Notes: generated by a model not told the origin, from the sequence alone. DNA of 64,000 nt from Hymenoscyphus infarciens (GCA_001414345.1 LLCB01000012.1:1-64000); one strand, 5' to 3'. Positions 1-13,890 are shown, counted from the first letter of the stretch. Program-made: numbers and translations.

Positions 1-75
1 GGGGGGGTGGGGGTGGGGGGTGGGGGGGGGGGGGGGGAGAGGTGAGCGCGGGGGGGGTGGGGGGGGGGGGGGGTA
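1..75. repeat. G-rich low-complexity tract
   Basis: Almost pure G with scattered T and one A/C-containing break. It is not a canonical TTAGGG telomere array. It abuts retroelement sequence and may be a contig-end or sequencing artefact. If real it could form G-quadruplexes. Confidence 0.7.
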
Positions 76-416
76 AGAGCAGATTCGGAAGCCTTCGCGA
101 TAACTATAGTAAGTCGACTTATTCACCGAACCTGTATACAGCAGTCCCTATACGAAGAGGGTTATTAGGATTCTAAACACTTAGCGTATTTAAATCCCGT
201 AACGTGTAAGACACGATTTTTACTAGCTATCTGAAACCGATACTAAACCCTAATATTACTAGCTGTCCAGGAGATCTCTAGAATCCTAGCTATTTAAGAA
301 GTCGCTATAACTAATCCGATTCTAGGCCAAGTCGAGTTCGAAACAAAATATACAGCGAACGTACTTAAAAGAGATATTATAAATACCGTCACCAACGAAG
401 TAGAGTTTAGCCTTTT
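76..416 (-). mobile_element. 5' internal region of a minus-strand Ty3/gypsy element, truncated at the left edge
   Basis: Read on the minus strand, the bases just after the LTR (416 down to about 365) align with the bases just after the 5' LTR of the gypsy element at 7,937 (8,311-8,365), sharing AAAAGG and then a stretch ending TATAATATCTCTTTTAAG. This places the stretch as the leader of a related element running off the left edge. CpA and TpG are still fairly common here, so RIP damage is lighter than in the neighbouring 830-17,200 block. No open reading frame is credible. Confidence 0.55.
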
Positions 417-777
417 TATATAACAGCACGAAATATATATAACTATAGAAGAGGTATATAGGAGTACGTTTGGCAGAATAACGTATATAAATACTAGGCC
501 TAATACAGAAGAAAAGGCTAAACTGGCCTTTTCTAACTCTAGGAGTAGGCTACTATATATAAGAGGTTTCAGACAATACAAAAGGGGTACGAAACCGAAC
601 AACGACATACGTCAGCTAATACAAAAGCCCGAACCTACGAAGTACGTCCAAAAGCCCGGACGTACGTAACCTTCCTAAATTAGACAATGCCAAACAACAA
701 CTACCGAAAGCTAATATATACGGCATATGCCACGTAATATCGGCTATCTAGGATGGCCTAGATGACAGGCCATCACA
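417..777 (-). repeat. LTR of a lightly mutated gypsy element (minus orientation)
   Basis: On the minus strand this reads TGTGATGGCC at its start and ends GTGCTGTTATA. It resembles the LTRs at 7,937, 15,412 and 16,881, including the shared promoter-like block CTAGTATTTATATA and AGAAAAGG. The 5-base flanks (CTTTT and GTAGT) do not match, so it is not a simple solo LTR; the leader on its left supports a 5' LTR. A 104-codon ORF on the minus strand here is just translated LTR. Confidence 0.6.
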
Positions 778-1171
778 GTAGTAGATATATAAAAAACTAC
801 TTTAGCTTAAATTAGAATTAGATATAAATATAAAAGTAGAATTCTTAGAAAGAAAAGTAATAGATTATAAAGTAACGAGTTATATAAGAACGTAAATATA
901 AGACTTTATATCTATATTATTAGTTTATTTATTAGAGATTAAAAGAGTATAAGCGAATCTAAGAGAAATCTATAAATAAAGAAGATACTAACGCTACTAA
1001 TATAAATATAAAAGTATATAAGATTATTAAGAGTATCTAGACTAATTAAGAGATTTAGAATTTAAAAGAGAGTATATTATCTAGAATATTATAGAAGTAT
1101 ATATAGCTTTTTAAAATAGTTTATAAGAAGATAGATAATAATTCTATTTTAGCGATTTTATTTATAAATAG

Positions 1172-1389
1172 TATTAAGGAAATATATAGTTTAAGTTAAC
1201 TAAAGTAGCGATATAGCTAGCTCTAATTAAGTATAGTATTATATATAATAGTATAGCTATATATATCTAGATACGAGTCTTAACTTTCTTTCTTCTTTAG
1301 TTAATATTATACTATTCTACTAGCTCTATACTATTACTAGTAAGACTTACGATATTAGATATACTAGGTTTAAGAAGATCTACTTAATA
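1172..1389 (+). repeat. 5' LTR of the copia element
   Basis: Starts TATTAAGGAAATATATAG and ends CTACTTAATA. It matches the copy at 6,421-6,618 apart from RIP-type transitions and an indel of about 20 bp. The original ends were probably TG and CA. Confidence 0.8.
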
Positions 1390-1400
1390 GGTTATAAGCC
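1390..1400 (+). other. Primer-binding site of the copia element (half-tRNA-iMet type)
   Basis: GGTTATAAGCC lies directly after the 5' LTR. With one G-to-A RIP change reversed it is GGTTATGAGCC, complementary to the anticodon stem-loop of initiator tRNA-Met. Copia-type elements are known to prime from a cleaved half of that tRNA. The match is read directly; the tRNA assignment rests on knowledge of the family. Confidence 0.6.
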
Positions 1401-4400
1401 TAGATTTGTCTAAGATAGATAGTTATAATAAACTTAGAGTTATAAAAGAACTTTATAGACGCTATAGAAGAGTATATATAAAGCTATGAAAAAGTATCTA
1501 CGATATTAACAAGACTAATAATAGTCTACTATTACTATATATCTTTAAAAAAAAGTAAAGAGCTAAAAGAAGAACTACTTCTAAAAGTTCTATAAAGAGA
1601 TAAAAGATATAGTAGTATATTATATATATATTATATTTACTAATTAATTAACTTTATATATCTTATTTTTAAACTTAATTACTTTTACTTCTAACTATAT
1701 TTATACTTAGTTCTTATTAAATAATAGATAACTATAATAATAAAAAGAGTACTTATATCTTAATACTTATGAGAGAGAACTATAAGATATAGATCTACTA
1801 AATAACTTTTAAACTTAAAAGTAAAGAAATGTTTTATACTATAGAGAAGACTAAGTTAATAATATATATTTATTAAGAATCTTAAAGCTATTAAAGCTAG
1901 CTTAATTTTTACTTTTAAAATATTAGAAACTAGTAGTAGTATTAATATTAATAAGCTTACTAGTAATCTTTTAAAATAAGAAAATAGATTATAATATATA
2001 GAAAAATATAAGAAGTATACTAAAAATAAAGCTAAAGTAGTTAATTATATACTTAAAGCTCTTAGTAAAGATAACTAAGCCTTTATAAGTAAATATAATA
2101 CTATAATAAAACTCTAGACTATAATTAAGATTAAATATAATAAGATAAATAAAGCTATAACTAACTTATATACTAGAAGTATTCTAAGCTTTAAATATAA
2201 TACTAAACTAGGAATTAATTTCTACTAAATAAAGCTAAAAAACTACTATTAAAAGCTAATTATAGCTAATATAGTTATAAATAATATATACTTAGATAAA
2301 GTAATCTTTTTATTATTTACTTAAAAGATACTTATCTAATTTAAAGCCTCTATTAATAATAACTATTAATAAAAAGCTAAAGATATTATATAAAATTAAG
2401 AAATAAGAGAAAGAAGTTAGTAGTAATAAAAGAACTAAAGAATTAATAGATCTTATATAAGATTATAGTTATATTCTATCTTATTAATATTAATATAGTA
2501 GCTAAGATTTAAATTATTCTAAAACCTATTATAAATATTAAGTTAAAGTTTATCTCTTATATAAAAAGAACTATATTATATAAGATTCTATTAAAAGACT
2601 TTAAGCTTATATACTTCTTTAAGAATATAAAGAGAAGAAATACTCTACTAAAGTTAAAGAATTAAGAGTTAATAAGAAGTATTTATTATTAAAACGTTTT
2701 TTTAGTTAAGATTAAGTATTATACTATAAAGTTTAAAGAAAGTAAGTTTAAATTTAAAAACTCTAAAAATAGTAAATATAATATTAAAAGTATTATACTC
2801 TTAGTATTAAGTATTAGTAAGACTAATCTCTTTTTATAACTAGTTAATACTAGTATATTCTCTTATATATTTAACTAATCTTCTATTTTTAAGTCTTAAA
2901 AGAAAATTAGACATATATAAGTAAAGGTTAAAAGAGAATAACTAAACTTTAATTAAATAAGATATAAGAGTAGTATATAAGAATAGTTCTTTAATATTTC
3001 TATTAAATATTCTTTAAAACTTAGTATAAATCTATTATTAGTTAATCTTTATATTAGTTTATTCTAAGACTTAAGTTTATAAGTAACTATAAAAATATAT
3101 ATATAATAAATAAAGATTAGAAGCTAGTTAGTACTAAAATATAAAATAGTTTTTATACTATTATAAATATTATAAATAAATATAAAGAAACTATCTTAAT
3201 TACTAAAAAGATAATAGAAAGTAATTACTATAACTAATATAAATCTAATAATAAAGCTATAATAGAAACTAATAAACCTTATTAATTACTATTAAAGGTT
3301 TATATATCTTAGTTTAAAGAAGATTATAAATCTATACTATATTACTACTTTTTAGAAAAGAATTAAAATTCTAAAAGACATAAATGTTTATAAAGTATAT
3401 ATCTTTACTAAACTCTAAGATAAGTTTTTAAAAGAACTAGCTATATAAATAAAGATAATTCTAAGCTAAGTCTAGTTTAATATTACTAGCTTTTTCTTAA
3501 CTATAATATAAAGTAATTAATAAATCTTACTAATTATTAATATATTCTTTTAATAGAACTAGGTCTCTTTACTAAAAATAAAGAATAAGATATATAAAAC
3601 ACTTTTATAATAGAAAATCTATATTAAAAACTAAACTAAAAAGAAGATTAAGAATACTTAAACTAATAATATACTAGAACTCTTAAAAGCTATAAAGAAA
3701 TAGTAAGTTAATATAAGTATTAAAGAATAATCTATAATAAGTACTTTATTATATTAAAATAGACTAGCTAAAAGAGCTATCTAAATTACTAAGGTAATTA
3801 TAAGAGCTCTACTAAATTAAGCTAATCTTTTAATAGAATTCTAAGATAAAACTATAAAGATAAATATATACTTATAAAACTAAACTTACTATACACCTAT
3901 GCTTAATAGAAAGAAGATAAGCTTAATATAGGTATTTATTAGAAAGATTCTAAATATAAGCTATATTTAATAATAGAGAAGTAAATACTAATATTATATT
4001 AACTTAAAGATAATTCCTACTTAAGAAAGACGTAATAAGCTTATAAACTCTAGATAAGTTAGTATTTTTATAAGATACTTAGACTAGATAACTAAATATT
4101 TTAGAGTCTATTCTTTTAAATAAGAAAATATAATTATTATTAGTATTATAAGTATTAATAAAGATTTAAAAGAAAGAGATATTTAACTAAAGCTTTAAAA
4201 GTATATAAGTAGATTTTAAAGAATAATAAATATAATAAAAGATAAAAGGTCTTATAAATAGCTCTTAAAAGCACTTAAACTAGCAAAGGTTATATCTATA
4301 AGATTAATAACTATATAAAAGTATAATTCTAAAATTCATACTTCTTTTAAACGTTCTAATATTTACTAAAGAAGAAATAGAAGATATAGAAGATAAAAAG

Positions 4401-6420
4401 GTTAAACTATAAGTTAAGAAATCTATTAAGCTATCTAAAATAGAGACTAAGAGTATATAAAAGAGATAAAAGCGTTTATACTTAAAAAGCTAAAGCTTAT
4501 TAGTATTATTATAATTCTAAGCTCTAGCTAAAATATAACTAACTATTAAAAATAAGAATAATCTTAATAAACTCGAAACTTAAGCGAAAGCTTAATTTAA
4601 ATTATTACTATTAGTACTAATATACTTTACTAGAGATAGAAAGAGATAAGCTAAGATAGACTTAGTAAAAGGCTTAGATATTAACTAAGTTTAAGTATTA
4701 TTTATATAGATAATAAGTAAAAACAATATAGATATAAACTAGTTTAAAGTCTTTTTTTAAATTAAATTAGTATTTCTAATTTATAATATATATATCTTTT
4801 AATTATATTAAGAAGTAGTAGAAGATCTTATTTATAAAGAGTAATAGAAGGTTATAATAGCTAAAGAACTACTAGTATTTTATATAAATAATATATTCTA
4901 AGAATTAGTTCTACTAGAGAGTTTAAACTAAGTATTATAGAAATAGATATTTATAATAAAAATACTTAAAGATAGATTAATTAAGATATTTAAAGCTTAA
5001 CTAATTATAAAAGAATTTAGCTAAATTTAAAAGAAAGACTTTAATAAAACCTTTACTTCTATAGTTTAAATAGGTATACTTTATCTATTTCTTATAATAG
5101 TAGTAGCTAAAGATTTAGAATACTACTAGTTTAATATTAAAAACGCTTTTATAAAGTTATATCTAAAGAAGTAAATCTTTTTAGATCTATTATAAGAAAT
5201 TTAACTACTAAGAGAAAAAGCGTAGTAAGTGTTTTAAAGTTTATATAGACTAAAGTAAGTTATAAAAGACTAGAACTATTTAATATAAAAGAAGTTATTA
5301 AAGTAAGGTTTTATATAAAGTCTAGCTAATCTATACTTCTTTATATATTCTAAGAAATTTATAAAGTTTCTTATTTATATTAATAATATTATTAATCTTT
5401 TAAAAATAAAATTAAATACTAACTAGTTCTAAGTTAAACTTAAATTCTAGTTTAAAATAACGTTTTTAAAGAAGATTAGAAAGATTCTTAGTACTAGAGT
5501 AATTTATAACTAGAAGGCCTAGTTAAATTACTATTGATTAGAAAGAAAATCTAACTAGTATTCTAAAGAGATTTAGTATTATAAATAAGGTAATCTAAAG
5601 TAAAGAAGATCTCTATTACTAATAATAAGAACGTATACCTAGCGACTAAAGATAATACTTAGATTAATATATCTAAAGACTAATAAGTAATTAGAAGCTT
5701 TATATATATAATAGTTTTTACTTATTCTAATATTATATATATTCTAAGAAAGCGATTCTAATTTATAAGTAATCTAGCTAAATATTATAAATAAGCGTTA
5801 AAATATCTATTCTAATACTTAAGATTAACTATAAAAATAAAGATTATCTATTTATTAATAAGAGAAGTTATTAATCTAGAAGTCTACTTAGATATTAATT
5901 AAACTATAGTAAAAGAGAACTATAAGTATATTCTTTAAAAGACTAATCTTATAATTAAGTAAGAAGTAATACTTAGTATTAATCTTAAGTTATAAATTAG
6001 AGTATATTATATTTATATTATATTATAAATATATATAGTAGCTTAGATAGATCTTATAAGACCTTAGAATAGTAAAGTATATAAGAGAAAGTCTTTAGTC
6101 TATATATATATATATATAGTAATAACTAAGATATAATTATATAACTTAAAATACTTAATTAAATAAATAATTAAAATATATTAAAATTAGCTATTAATTT
6201 ATTTAAGATCTTATAAAGTAAAAACGTCTATAAATTAACTTTATTTTTATAAAAGATATAATTACTAATAATATAATAAAACTACTCTAATAGGTAAAAT
6301 TTAAGTAGTTTTTAAAGTAAATAGATATAAAGAAATAATAGTTATAAGCAAGTATTTAAGAAAACTTATAAATAAAGATTAGAAGATATTAATCTTCTTC
6401 TAAGTTATTTTAAAAGAGAG

Positions 6421-6618
6421 TATTAAGGAAATATATAGTTTTAATTCACTAGAGTAGAGATATAGCTAGCTTTAATTAAGTATACTATTATATATAATAA
6501 CGTAAACCTTAGTCTTCTTCTTACTTTAATTAATATTATACTATTTTACTAGTTTTATAATATTACTATTAAGACTTACTATACTAGTTATACTAGATTT
6601 AGAGAGATCTGCTTAATA
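6421..6618 (+). repeat. 3' LTR of the copia element
   Basis: Direct repeat of 1,172-1,389, ending CTGCTTAATA, followed by the AATAG duplication and preceded by a purine-rich tract. Confidence 0.8.
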
Positions 6619-6623
6619 AATAG

Positions 6624-7936
6624 TAACTATAAAGAAAGTATCTTTTATATATATGTTTTTAGATTCTATTCTATTAAACTAAATATTTTAAAATTATTTT
6701 AATAAGAATAGTAAGTCTACTTCTATTTCTATAAATCTACTTATAAATTAAAGCTATAAAGTCAAAGAAGTATCTATTATAATTTTTAATAAAGCTACTT
6801 TTAAAGATGTTTTTAGACGTTCTATTATAAAGCTTTCTTAAACTAGTACTTTTATAAGAAATCCTAGTAAATTAAATTCTCTCTAAATATATAATATCTT
6901 AAATTCACTCTAATAAGAATCGTCTATAAATATTAACTTAACTAGATTAGAGAATAATAGTATTAAATACTCTTCTATTATATTAAAACTATTTTATACT
7001 AGAATAGATAAACGAGTTTATTATATTATAATAAAGTAGATATTATAACTAAGAAGCGTATCTCTTAGTCTAATCTATTTATTTGAAATATTAAAAGCTA
7101 CTAGAAAAACAAAGCTTAGATATTAATAGTAAATAGTTATTTTATAAGAGATATTCTCTAGTAGTATACTAGTATTCTCTAGTATAGAATCGTAGTCTTT
7201 CTCTCTATCTAACTATATAATACTATATATAAAAGTAAACGAATATAGCTATCTATCTCTAGTATAGCTAAGAATCTAGCTAAGATAGTTTTTATAAATC
7301 TTTTGAAATATATAATTAAATTAGAATTAAAATAGAAGAATATAAGTAATCTAATAAGTAAGAGCTTTATAAAACTCTCTTCTAGAGATATCTATCTTTT
7401 TAAAAGATATCTTTTTAAACTCTTTCTAAACTATATCTATATACTAAGACCTAAAAGGTTTTAAAGAAATAATAAAGATAAGCGAGACTTTTTAAGTATA
7501 GATAAGATATAAAGAGTTATATAAGCTCTAGAGATAGAAGAATAAAAGATAAAGAATCGAATAGCTAAGATAGAAAATATAATAAGCGAAGTTTAAATTC
7601 GACTTTCCTAGTCTTTAAACTCTCTCTAAATAGACTCTTCTCTACTTCTAAGTCTGAATTTATATCTCTTTTAATAAAGAAACGCTACTATCTCTAATAC
7701 TTTCTAATAAACCTTCTAACTCGATATCGAAGATATAAATACTCTCTAACTCTCTAAAAGTAAGATAACTAAAAAGATTAATAGTCTTTTACTTATATAC
7801 TAATAATAGAAGATATTAATATATAATAGACTTCTAGTAAATACTAATTACTATAGTTTACTTTTAATATATAAAGCTCTTATTTAGAGTATAATATCTA
7901 TACTAGCTAGAGATTATCTTAACCCTAGATACTAGT
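6624..7936 (+). mobile_element. 5' fragment of the outer gypsy element (RIP-degenerated gag region)
   Basis: From about 7,620 to 7,930 this aligns with the gag region of the inner element (about 9,010-9,350); both carry the string TAATAGAAGATAT followed by similar sequence. It is the left half of an element split by the insertion at 7,937. No 5' LTR could be recognised between 6,624 and 7,600, so the left end is missing or too mutated. There are no coding frames. Confidence 0.5.
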
Positions 7937-8310
7937 TATAATAGCACGCTATTCTAAATTACCGGCATTTATAAAACTGCTAATACCTCTACGATTATTC
8001 TAATACTTATAAGACAGAAGGTGCTAAAGAGAGTAAGAATTAGATATTATATGTTTTACTCTAAAGTCTTATATATTTAGCTTTAAAGCTCTTATTATTT
8101 TAGTAGCTATATTAGAAAGAGCTCGGTTATTATTCTTATTAGGACTTAGTAGTCTCTAACCTCTTATATATAGATGTTTATACTTAGTATAGAAGAAGAA
8201 TAGTTTTTCCTTTTCTTTTATATTAGTACTTAGTATTTATATATATTATCCTATCTTAAATATACTCTTATATATCTCTTCTCTAGTAGTACATATTTTA
8301 TACTATTATA
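7937..8310 (+). repeat. 5' LTR of the inner gypsy element
   Basis: Begins TATAATAGCACGCTATTC and ends TACTATTATA. It is the same length as the copy at 15,412-15,785 and highly similar, including the rare unmutated block AAGACAGAAGGTGC. Confidence 0.85.
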
Positions 8311-11300
8311 TTAAAAGGAAAAACTCTTCTTTACTAGTAATAGCCTTTATAATATCTCTTTTAAGCTTATTATTACTTTTTATTTTAATTTCGATTTAGC
8401 TTAGAATTAGACTATTATAACACTATCTTTAAATAGCTAAGATTCTAGAGATCTCTTAAATAGCTAGTAATACTAGGGTTTAGTATCTATATAAATAGCT
8501 AGTAAAAATCATATCTTATATATTAAGAGATTAGAATATACTAAGTATTCTTAAGAATTCTAATAACTCTCTTAGTATAGAGACTACTATATATAATTTA
8601 GATAATTAATATATAATAGTTATTTAGAAAACTTCTAAATTAACCTCTTTATCTCTCTCTTTTTTAATATTTAATATATTAGATTTAGAAGCGACTCTAG
8701 ATCTCTTCTAAGCTCTACTTTAAAGCGTAGAGCTCTCTTTTAGAGAAGAAAGTTAAGTATTTATAAAAAGGTCTCTAACTTACTACTAATTACCTAAGAA
8801 TAAAAGATTATAGAATAATAAAGATAAGAGCGTAGTTCTTAGAAGCTAAAGAGATAACTAAGACTTTTCTAATATAGACGAGATATAGAGAGTAATCTAA
8901 GCTATAAAAGCTAAAAATTAAGAAAAAGATAAGAGAATCTAGTAATAAGAGAACTAAATTACTTAATTAATAGATTTAATATAATAGATTAGTAAATACT
9001 TACTAAAAAATAATTAGAGTCTAAGTCTTTACTAACTAAATCGAACTTCTCTTTTATACTCTTCTATTATACTAGACTATCTTTAGATATAAAACTCTAC
9101 TTCTAATATTCTTTCTTTATAATAATTATAATAATCTATCTCTTAATTATAAGCTAAAACCTTATTAAAAGCCTAATAACCTACTAAAAGTAAAATTATA
9201 GAGAAAATTAAACTTTTAGATAATAGTACTTTACTTACTTATAAGTAATAGAAGATATTTATATATAATAGACTCTAAAGAAACGTTAACTATTACTATA
9301 TATTTAAAACTTATAAAGCCTTTATTTAGAGAATAACTACAAAACTTACTAGAAACTACTTAGAGCTTTAATATAAGTTAGATATAGATAATATAGCTTT
9401 TAAAAATTAATAAGATATAATAGAACTTTTTAATTCCTACTTCCTAACTAGTTATAAGAAAGAGAATACTTAAAATAAATTTTAAGTCTTATAAATAAGT
9501 AAAAAGAGTTATATAAGAGAAATCTTTTTAGATTTTAGAGTATATTTTTTAAGTATAGCTATACTTAGAGAGATACTAGAGTTAGAAAGATTCTACTAGA
9601 TATAGAATAAGATTATACTCTATCTTTAAGAGAGCTTTATATTAGCTAAGAGAGGTTAGAATTATAATTTTAATAAGATAGTAGTAGATCTTTTAGATTT
9701 AGATAAGAAGAAGCGCTAAAATATAGAGTTATTTATAACTAGTATTATAGTTAAACTAATTAGTATACTCTTATTATTTAAAAAGATAAGTACTTTTTAA
9801 TTCTTATTTAGCTTTATACTAAAACCCTCTCTACTCTTATATAAACTTAATTCTATCTTTTAGAAGATTTTATAAACTCTTAGACTATTTTCTACTAGTA
9901 AAAAATTAAAGACTATATTAATAGACCGAGTCCTTACTAGTATAAAGTATTACTATTATAATAAGCCTAGGTATTTTAAACTTAATTACTTTAATCTTTC
10001 TAATATTAATAAGATAGATAATTAACTTAAAAAAGAATAACTATTTAAAGAGTACTCTAACTCTAATCTAAGTTAAGAGGAAAATAAAGAGACTTAGATA
10101 AAAATTCCTTCCTAGGCTTATATAATTATAATCTAACTAGACTTTATCTTTCTAAGCTTATAAGAGGAAAATAGTTTTTTATAAATACTACTCTTAATAT
10201 ATAGAGATATAGTATTAAATTATAAGCTTTAGTAGATATAGAAGTAAATAAGTACTTATTTCTAAATTAATCTCTAGCTTTATACTTATCTAAAATAATA
10301 GGTTTAAAGATTTAAAAATTACTATATATAGTATCTATTTATAGATATAATAATAATACTAAAAGCTAAGTAACGTAGTTTATATAACTATATCTAAATA
10401 TTAATAAACGTTATATCTTTAACTACTTTTTTATTATTCTAGATCTTAGATAATAAGACCTAATTATTAGTAATAAGTAGTTAAACTATTTTAAAGTCTT
10501 TCTTAACCTTTTAAAGAGCTAGATTACTTAACTAGCTAATTACTCTCTAGCTCTCTACTTTAGTAAGAAGATCTTACTTTTACTTTTTAGCTAGAACTAG
10601 AAACTTATTTTAAATTACTAGTTAGATATAAATTAAAGAGAATATATAATCTATTAATAAGAAAGATATAAAAAGAGTAGACTTATAAATATAGCTAAGT
10701 TATTACCTCTATTTATAATAATAATATCTCTTAAAATTTTAACCTCTAACTCTAGTTTAAAACCTCTTTAAACTACTAGTATAGCTTTAAAAAGCTAGAC
10801 TCTATACTCTTTTATTAGTAAAATAAGCGTAAACGTTATATACTTTAATATAAAATAACCTAACTTAGAATTCTATATAATTAGTATTTATAAACTAGAT
10901 TAGATTATTAATAAAAGATTAGCTTCTCTTTAAGACGACGATAATATAAGAGCTCTAATATAGGTCTAACTCTTAAAATATTATTCTTCTTATAAAGACG
11001 TATTCTTAAAAGTAGCTTCTAATAAGCTCTCTTCTTACTATAAATATAACTATAAGATTACTTTAAATAAACTACTTTCTAACTTCTTTTTGCCTTTATA
11101 TTAATAGTTAACTATAGAGCTTAAAACTATAAAGAAGTATCGTATAGAAAACCTAGATAAGAGGTTTATTATTAATAGTAAGAGCTCTTTTACCTCTTTA
11201 ATACTTTTTATTAAAAAAGCTAATAGTAATAAGTTATAGTTCTATATTAATTATAGAAAGCTAAACGCTTTAACTTAAAATAATCTTTATCTAATCTTTT

Positions 11301-13779
11301 AAATTAATAAGCTTCTTTTAAGAATAAGAATAGCTAAAATCTTTACTAAGTTAGATATAAGATAAGCTTTCTATTATATCTAAATAGACTCTACTTTAAA
11401 AGAGATAACTATATTTAGAACTAGGTATAGTATATATAAATATAAGGTTCTCTCTTTTAGACTTTATAATAGCTCTACTATCTATTAATATTATATAAAT
11501 AACGTCTTAATTAATTATCTAGATAACTTCTATATTATTTACTTAGATAATATTCTAATTTATTTAAATACTATTAAAGAATAAAAGGAATAAGTTAAGA
11601 AGGTTCTAAGTTAGCTTTAAGAAGCTAGACTTTAGATAGATATTAAGAAAAGCGAATTTAGTATTACTAGAGTTAAATACTTAGGATTTATCTTAACTAT
11701 AAAAGGACTTAAAGTTAATCTTAAAAAGGTAGAACCTCTATAAAACTAGGTCTAATCTACTATTATAATAGATATAAAGTCTTATCTAGAGTTTATAAGA
11801 TTTTATAAATAATTTATTAAAAGTTATATTAAAATTACTAAACCTCTAACTATAATAATATACTTTTTAGAGCTATTTCTATAAACGCCTAAATATAATA
11901 AAGCTTTTAAAGTACTAAGGACTAGGCTACTTACTATATAAACCTTATACTACTTTAACTCTAATTATAATATAAAGGTAGAAATAGACTCTTTAGAAAA
12001 AGTAATAGTAGACGTATTCTTTTAATAATATAATAGCCTTTAGTACTTTATTAGATTCTACTTATATATCTTAGTTAGTTATAAATTAAACTAGAAGATT
12101 TATAATAAAGAACTCTCTACTATTATAGGAGCTTTTAAGAAATAGCGCTTTAAACTTATATTATATTAGAAGTATTTTAATATATATTTAGACTATAGAT
12201 TATTAGAATACTTTATAATAACTAAGCTACTTATAGCTAAGTAAGTCTAATAAATAGAGTTTTTATTAGACTTTAACTTTTAGAGCTAATTTATATCTAA
12301 GAAGAGTAATTAAAAAGTAGATATACTAATCTAATATAAATAAGACCTAAAAACCTATAATTAAGCTAAATTAGATAGCTGTTTATATACTCTCTTAGGA
12401 CCTAATTAGTTAGACTCTTAAATTAATACTAAACTTACTAAGATCTTTTTATAAGAATAGTCTATATTTCTTAATATAATTTAGTTAGACGTTATTCTAA
12501 AGTTAAGTTTAAATATAATTTAGAAGTTAAAAGAAGATAACTTATACTCCTTTTAGAAAGAATATTATAAACTTCTAGATAGATACTCTATCTTACTAGA
12601 TAATTTACTCTTTTTTAAGAATTAACTTTATATTTAAAAAAATACTAAACTCTATATAAAGCTAATCTAAGAGGTTTATAACTAAGTATCTAGTACTTAC
12701 TTAAGTATAAAAAAGATATACTAGTTATTAATATAATACTACTACTAGGTTAGACTAGGTTTAGACTATAAGAGGTATATAGTAAATTATTAAGCTTATA
12801 AATACTCTTATTCTTAATAAACTAAGTAATAAGGTTTTCTTTACCTTTTACTAGTATCTAACTATTCTATATAATATTTATATATAGATTTTAAATTATT
12901 CTTAAAAGATAAATATAGATTTAATACTATATTAGTATTTATTAACTAACTTAGAAAGGATTTAGTCTTAATACTCTACTACTTAACTATAGATATTAAA
13001 AGACTAGCTAAACTCTTTATTTAATAGATTTAATATTTTAGTTACTACTTTAAATTAATTATATTTATTTAAAGACTTTAATTTATATTATTATTTTAGA
13101 CTAAATTTTATTAAATAATTAGTATTAAGCTTAAGCTTAGTACTATCTACTATAAATAAATAGATAGATAGATAGAGATAATAAACTAATATATTAATTA
13201 GAGACTAAGGCTCTTTATAACCTACTATTAAGATAACTAGAGCGAATTAATCTCTTTAATAGATAGAATATAAATAATACTTCTATACTTATCTATTAGT
13301 ATAACCTCTTATTAGCTTAAGTTTAGACTTAATCTAAGGACTTTATAGAACTAGAATATACTAAAGACTTTAATTTCCTAGGAACGTCTTAACTATAATA
13401 AGATAGTAAAAGTAGCTTACTATATATACTTTACTTAGAGAATAGCTAAAGATAATATAAGTAAGGCTTAGAAAAGGATAGAGAATAGTATAAATTAATA
13501 CTAAAGAGCTATTAACTAGGACGTAAGAGATAAAGTCTACTTATCTACTAAAAATCTTAAGATAAATCGCTCTAGATAAAAGCTTACTAAATAGTAGATA
13601 AGACCTTTTAAAATACTAGATTATATAAGACACTTCTATAGACTTAAACTTTTAGAAGAGTTAGTAATTTATAATATTTTTATCTTTAATATACTTTTAA
13701 AGGATCTAAATACTCTCTTACTAAGATAAGAGGCTTTAGAGCCTCTATTAGATATTATTTAAGGTATATAAGAATAGGA

Positions 13780-13890
13780 AGTATAAGAAATACTTAGTAG
13801 TAGACTTTTTAAAAGATAGCTATAGTATTAGGTAAAATAGATTAGATATAATTTAGATTCTACTTAGTATTTTATAGATAATCTTTAGAG
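13780..13890 (+). pseudogene. Chromodomain relic at the end of the gypsy polyprotein
   Basis: Frame +1 from 13,780 keeps the chromodomain skeleton: an ILSSR start, a Y-x-V-K-x-x-x-Y core, then D-S-T-x-Y-x-x-x-x-N-L, interrupted by stops at positions expected for tryptophan and glutamine codons after RIP. Known chromoviral chromodomains bind methylated histone H3 and steer integration to heterochromatin. That is consistent with, but not proof of, its location in a repeat-dense block. Confidence 0.65.

Larger units (their letters stand above)
1172..6618 (+). mobile_element. Full-length RIP-degenerated Ty1/copia retrotransposon
   Basis: The element has direct LTRs at 1,172-1,389 and 6,421-6,618 and is flanked by a perfect 5-bp target-site duplication, AATAG (1,167-1,171 and 6,619-6,623). 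Order and content fit Ty1/copia. Integrase core traces lie near 3,285-3,370 (a degenerate G-x-x-YF-x-x-F-x-DDYS pattern). Reverse transcriptase follows at about 5,130-5,180 (relic of D-V-K-N-A-F) and 5,376-5,387 (YINN, the expected RIP product of YVDD). A purine tract precedes the 3' LTR (6,412-6,420). Every frame has many stops, and CpA/TpG are nearly absent, so the copy is dead. Confidence 0.85.

Noticed and set aside
1..75. Telomere repeat
   Set aside because: There is no TTAGGG-type unit; it is a plain G tract.
294..608. 104-codon ORF on the minus strand with hydrophobic content
   Set aside because: It lies entirely within an LTR and its leader that are shared with other gypsy copies; the hydrophobic look comes from AT-rich DNA.
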